Of a stretch of 64,000 nt of DNA, positions 59,666-64,000 are shown in pieces; the first letter of the stretch is position 1; each line of letters starts with the position of its first letter. This DNA comes from Dromiciops gliroides (taxonomy: Eukaryota; Chordata; Mammalia; Microbiotheria; Microbiotheriidae), in contig NC_057862.1 in assembly GCF_019393635.1 (NCBI RefSeq), positions 477,280,669 through 477,344,668 of the forward strand, in the 5' to 3' direction. Both the position numbers and the translations under genes were made by a program. The notes beneath the pieces are model-generated. The model had not been told where the DNA came from and made no database searches. It saw only the letters and a program-made list of their open reading frames with translations.

Positions 59666-61248
59666 TACTCATTTTACAGATGCCAAGGAAACTGAGGCAC
59701 AGAAACATACAGTTTTTACTGTTGGCCAAACTTGTGGACAGCAGTTCTTAGAGAGGAATTCCAGCCCCAGTAATAATCTTATAAACCAGAAAGGTACAGA
59801 GTTCCTGGGGTGTCAATTGGCAATGAAGGTGATTCCTACAACTGTAGTCCAACTGTTTTCTCCAAGGAGAAAACAAAATGTTGCTGCCAGGGGATCAGTA
59901 CCTCATGAATTGCTTGGGTGGTATAGATTTAAGATAAATGGGCTGAATATCTGTTTAGCAGTCTGGCAAAATGTTTCATTTTTTAAGTATGTGTGAATGG
60001 ATCCTTATGAATCTTTTGTTTTAAGAATCATTTTGTGGCTAAGGAAATAAATAGCTGTCCTCTACCTGATAGCTGAATACCTGATATTAAATACATTTTC
60101 TAATAAGGACCCAATTAATAATCCCTGTGGGTAGACCCAAGATATGAGCCATACCTAAATTTCATTTAAAAGATTTTCCCCTAGGATCTTGGAGTTGGAG
60201 CATAATAAACCAGAAAGTCTGATAAAAGATCTGAATCCTTTTTGTTTGGGTCAGGCTCTTCCCAATACTGAATCCAAGTCCTTTTAAGCCCAGAGTCCCA
60301 TTTTGGGAAATACCCTATCCCATCCTTCTACCATAGGGCAGGAATAACATCTAGATAAGAATATCACAGGATCAGGAGACTTAGAGTGGTTGAGATCTGC
60401 TTCCATAGAAGTACATCAGTGAAATCATGAATTCATCAAAGTATCCAAGTACAATATTTTTTTCAGCCTCCTTTTATGAGGTCCATTAAAAAAGAAGTCA
60501 TTTAAAGGAGAGTGATTTTGTTTTTTGGGATGGGTGTTTTTGGAGGTTTTTGGTTACCAAAAAATTGTATAAATATTTGCAACAGCAAGAAGTGAAACCC
60601 CAAGGTCTGATAGGATCATTTGGAGGTAGAAGGGACCATACTGGTTCTCTAGTCTAACTCTTTCATGAGATAGCTGACTTATTTTGCTTTTCCTTTGGCC
60701 TCTGAGCTATACCCAGAGTAGCTACAAGGTATTCACACCTTATTCCCAGAAGACATGAAAAGGGGGAGTCAGATGTTAAGGGAAAGGAAACCACACTAAA
60801 ATAATCCCAGGTATGTTTGTTTGGGCAGAGGTGGGGGGGGGGAGGGAAGGAGGAGGAATCTTAGCTCAAGAACCTTGCAATATTCTCTAGAGATCTGTGC
60901 ATTTTTTAATTTATGCCAAACAAAACCATGAAACAGCAATATCTTTGAGAGACATTTATTATGCAACAAAACCCTTGTTTGCATGGACATTTCCCCAGCA
61001 AGTAACACCTTTTCCAGGCCCTCCAAATGCTATGTGTTGTTGGTTGACTGAGTTCCTGCTCTGAACACTGGATTCCCCCAGATTCACATTCATTTCTCCA
61101 AAGAGATTTAGAAGGATGCCTGTAATTTGCTAAAATTCTGATTTCACTGCAAACTGCTGATAGACACTTAATGCCTTCTGTAAAAATTCAAGTCTCCCCA
61201 ATATCAAAAATCTTCCAGAGGCCCCTCTGGAAAAGGGTACCCTAGATT
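59666..61248. other. Long stretch with little recognised
   Basis: 59666-59780 is an antisense MIR (CATTTTACAGATGCC, GGAAACTGAGGCAC). From 59780 to 61248 I recognise no repeat or gene. It is the longest repeat-poor stretch in the window. The small open frames have no known domain. Confidence 0.4.
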
Positions 61249-61438
61249 AGGGGTTCTTAACTTGAGATTTGTGAACTTTTAACAAATATATTGACAACTG
61301 TAGTTCAATAAAACTGGTTTTCTTTGTAGTCCTACAGATTTTACTTTACACATTTAAAAACATCCTTCTGAGAAGAAGTCCATAGGCATCACCAGATTGC
61401 CACAGGGGTTCGTAACATAAAAAAAGTGAAGAACCCCT
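61249..61438. mobile_element. hAT-like short DNA element (MITE-type)
   Basis: About 190 bp with inverted termini AGGGGTTCTTAACTTGAG and AAAAGTGAAGAACCCCT. The flanks both carry CTAGA (CCCTAGAT on the left, TTCTAGAG on the right), as in the 8-bp NTCTAGAN target duplications of hAT elements. Non-coding. Confidence 0.65.
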
Positions 61439-61724
61439 ATTCTAGAGGAAGTTAAGAAGGCATGATCTTCTAAGAACCTTCCCAATTCTGGGATTCTACA
61501 AAGAGTTTTGTAATGTCCAACACCCTTGGAAAGGTTCTGCTGGTCATCTGGGACAAGTAAAATCCATAAGGGCCTCTCTGTTCAGTGCTTTCCATTGGCT
61601 TTATTTTTATCATCCACATATGTTACCCAAAATAAGTAGTGTGGTTTGCAATGCACAGTCATATAACATATATCAGTTCATTCGATCCTCTCAACTCTGT
61701 GAGATAGGCAGGACAGATAAGCCA

Positions 61725-61728
61725 TACT

Positions 61729-61762
<34 letters not shown>

Positions 61763-61880
61763 TATGTGTGTGTATATGTATATATATGTATATGTGTGTA
61801 TATATATACATATATATGTGTGTATGTGTATATACATATATATGTGTGTGTGTGTATGTATGTGTGTATATATATAATCC
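61725..61880. repeat. (CA)n/(TA)n/(TG)n microsatellite
   Basis: Mixed TATA, CACA and TGTG blocks. The Tyr/Ile/His-rich frames are its translation. Confidence 0.95.
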
Positions 61881-61900
61881 CCCCCTATAAAATACAAGTG

Positions 61901-62043
61901 GGGGCAGCTAGGAGGCGCAGTGGATAAAGCACCAGCCCTGGATTCAGGAGGACCTGAGTTCAAATCTGGCCTCAGACACATGACATTCACTAGCTGTGTG
62001 ACCCTGGGCAAGTCACTTAACCTTCACTGCCCTGCAAAAAAAA
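61901..62043 (+). mobile_element. WSINE1-like SINE
   Basis: GGGGCAGCTAGGAGGCGCAG to poly(A), with the target text AAATACAAGT repeated on both sides (near 61890 and 62046). Confidence 0.9.
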
Positions 62044-62139
62044 AAAATACAAGTAGGAATAAAATAAAATAAAATGCAAGTAGGATGTCTTCATATCCCC
62101 AATATTTAGTGCACAGGAAGAGGGAGTGATTTCACTGAT

Positions 62140-62592
62140 ACAGGGAATTCTCTACAAGGAAATGCCTTCTACCAATGCAAGTCAGTATATGCTCTGCAAC
62201 TTATGGTATTGGAAAGTTGCCTCAGTCACAAAGAGGCTAAGTAATTTGCCCTAGGCACATAGCCAGCATACATTATATGTAGGACTCAAACAGGTCTTTG
62301 TATCTCCAAATCTAGCTTTCTATTCACAATGTCACACTGCTTCTCATATGTGTCTAGCACATAGTTGTGGCATAATAAGTGCTTGTTGGTTGATTGCTTC
62401 TTCTCTCCATCTCTGTTTCCATTTCTCTGTGTCTATTTTCCATTTCTATCTCTTCTTTCCACCATGAGAGAACTAAAAACCAAGGAGATTCAGTGACTTG
62501 CCCAAGGTCTTGCAACTAATGAAGGGCCAGAGTCAGAATTAATTAGTGGCTTCTGAGCCTTGAGCCAACACCTCTTCCACTATTCTTTCTCA
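62140..62592. mobile_element. MIR3-like SINE, L2 end and MIR
   Basis: 62140-62340 antisense MIR3-like (GTTGCCTCAGTCACAAAGAG). 62345-62398 L2 terminus (TAGCACATAGTTGTGGCATA). 62465-62592 antisense MIR. Confidence 0.6.
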
Positions 62593-63335
62593 CACAAGGT
62601 ACACTTTCCTCCTATTTACAGCATTCCAGCAGTACTCACTAAAATGGTAAAGAGGACCTGTACTAGATAAGGTGACTGGCATTCCTGTACTCGCCATCCA
62701 TCCATCAAGGGTCATTTCTGGGGATTATCAACATCTGAGCTACAGATCATGATAATGCTGTACATGTGTGTATACATGTGTGTGTCTGTGTGTTGGAAGA
62801 GTGAGAGATGGGAAGGGGTGATGATATCTTCAGCAAGAATTGTGAAGATTCATAGGGATTCCCAGGCCATGGCAGGAATCCTGATTTGGCATGAAATTGG
62901 ATAAATGCTCCATTATATTCATGTATGAATGCAAGTTTCTTTCTGCTGAAAGATATCTAATTTACAGTTAATAAGGGTAAAGCAAGACCTCCTACCCTTC
63001 TTTGCAGACATGGGAAGCTATGGGTTTAGAATGCTGCATATACTGTTTATCATTGTTACGTTGGTTGGTTTTGCCTAACTGCTTTTGTTATTTTATTCTT
63101 TGCTATAAGACATGAGTTAGCATTAGATGGAAGAGGTGGATATGTTCAGAAATAAAGGTAATAATAAAGATATTAAATTATACATTAATCTTTTCATTAA
63201 ATTTAAGTAAACATTTTAAAGTACTTGTAAGTAAAAAGGGCAGTATTCATTATCATCTTAAAATAGATCAGTGATATCATCTATGGGGTACCCACCAATA
63301 CCTTCTTATATTATGCCACAACCCTTGTTCACATT
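62593..63335. other. Unassigned sequence
   Basis: No repeat or gene recognised. Short TG run near 62765-62795. Confidence 0.35.
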
Positions 63336-63350
63336 CTTCTATTAAGTTTT

Positions 63351-63531
63351 TGGGGTTTTTTTTAATTAATTGATTGATTGATTGATTGATTGATTTTGCA
63401 GGGCAATGAAGGTTAAGTGACTTGCCCAGGGTCACACAGCTAGTAAGTGTCAAGTGTCTGAGGTGGGATTTGAACTCAGATCCTCCTGAATCCAGGGCCA
63501 GAGCTTTATCCACTGTGCCACCTAGCTGCCC
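63351..63531 (-). mobile_element. WSINE1-like SINE with (TGAT)n tail
   Basis: Antisense, with a (TGAT)n tail on the left and a perfect 15-bp duplication CTTCTATTAAGTTTT (63336-63350 and 63532-63546). A young copy. Confidence 0.95.
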
Positions 63532-63546
63532 CTTCTATTAAGTTTT

Positions 63547-64000
63547 CACAAAGGATACACCCAAGCTGTCTATATTCTTCTCATAGATTTCTTGACATAA
63601 AATGGATGCCAAACACCTTTGGTTATCCCTACAACACCCACTGCATCCTTTTATAGTTATAAATCTTTCTGCCTCATTCCCAATGAAATGATCCACCAAA
63701 AGCTTCTTTAAAACTTTCCTTGAGGAAAATGTCTGTTTTGGCAAGAGGACTAGGGAAGGAGCAAATTCAAAGACTATCAATATCTTGACATTAATGTTTC
63801 TTCATTTTTCACTTCTGCCAATATCTTTATTCTGCAACTTCCCAGAGCTAATGTCAATGACAAGTGCCATGTCTATTCTCCAAGGAATAATCTATGAGTT
63901 TATGTAAATACAGAGAGGTTCATCACTGGAGAGAGATGTTGAGTGTGGCCATTAAGATAGAAAGATAGACCATTCAGATGTAATCAGGACTCTAGTCATT
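63547..64000. other. Unassigned sequence, one open minus-strand frame
   Basis: An 80-codon minus-strand frame (63538-63780) is open across non-repeat sequence but matches no family I know. There is no clear splice or start context, so I do not call it a gene. Confidence 0.3.

Noticed and set aside
63538-63780. 80-codon minus-strand frame as an exon
   Set aside because: Open but unrecognised, with no convincing splice sites. Kept only as an unassigned note.

Overview
This looks like nuclear DNA of a marsupial, most likely an Australian-type (australidelphian) species. The main evidence is about twenty copies of a short tRNA-headed CORE-SINE of the WSINE1 type, with an A box like TGGCACAGTGG and a B box like GTTCAAATCC. 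They occur beside long Mar1-type SINEs with an RTE-like tail, THER1/MIR and L2 remnants, CR1/L3-type LINE pieces, RTE pieces and marsupial-style L1. The species cannot be fixed from sequence alone. I see no bacterial, plasmid or phage features and no multi-exon host gene. The window reads as intergenic or deep intronic DNA built from nested retrotransposons.

Layout. 1-7.3 kb: an AT microsatellite, a solo-LTR-like block, an RTE fragment, and a 5' L1 carrying a SINE and a second L1 3' end. 7.5-10.1 kb: an antisense L1 and a sense L1 3' end. 10.6-16.3 kb: SINEs, MIR and L2. 16.4-20.1 kb: a young, short endogenous retrovirus on the minus strand with two almost identical 344-bp LTRs. 20.3-28.4 kb: a CR1/L3 piece, a 3.4-kb L1 and a 3.3-kb HAL1-like half-LINE bounded by a perfect 15-bp target-site duplication. 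28.6-37.7 kb: CR1/L3, L2 and MIR, two LTRs, an antisense BovB-like RTE, and one weak candidate exon (30360-30461). 37.9-47.8 kb: SINE-dense DNA with several pure microsatellites. 47.9-49.4 kb: an intact, intronless copy of AHCY (S-adenosylhomocysteine hydrolase). 50.6-58.0 kb: seven LTRs within 7.4 kb. 58-64 kb: SINEs, hAT-like short DNA elements and unassigned unique sequence.

The only feature with a clear intact protein-coding frame is the AHCY retrocopy. It has 433 codons, all the catalytic and NAD-binding residues I can check, its own 5' UTR, a polyadenylation signal, a poly(A) tract and 14-bp target-site duplications. Elsewhere the relationships are between parasites: L1-type machinery is the probable source of the retrocopy and the WSINE1-like insertions, and the Mar1 SINE tail matches the 3' end of the RTE element in the same window. 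I found no convincing undescribed multi-gene system. The best leads are the intact AHCY retrocopy, the rearranged HAL1-like element and the compact young retrovirus.
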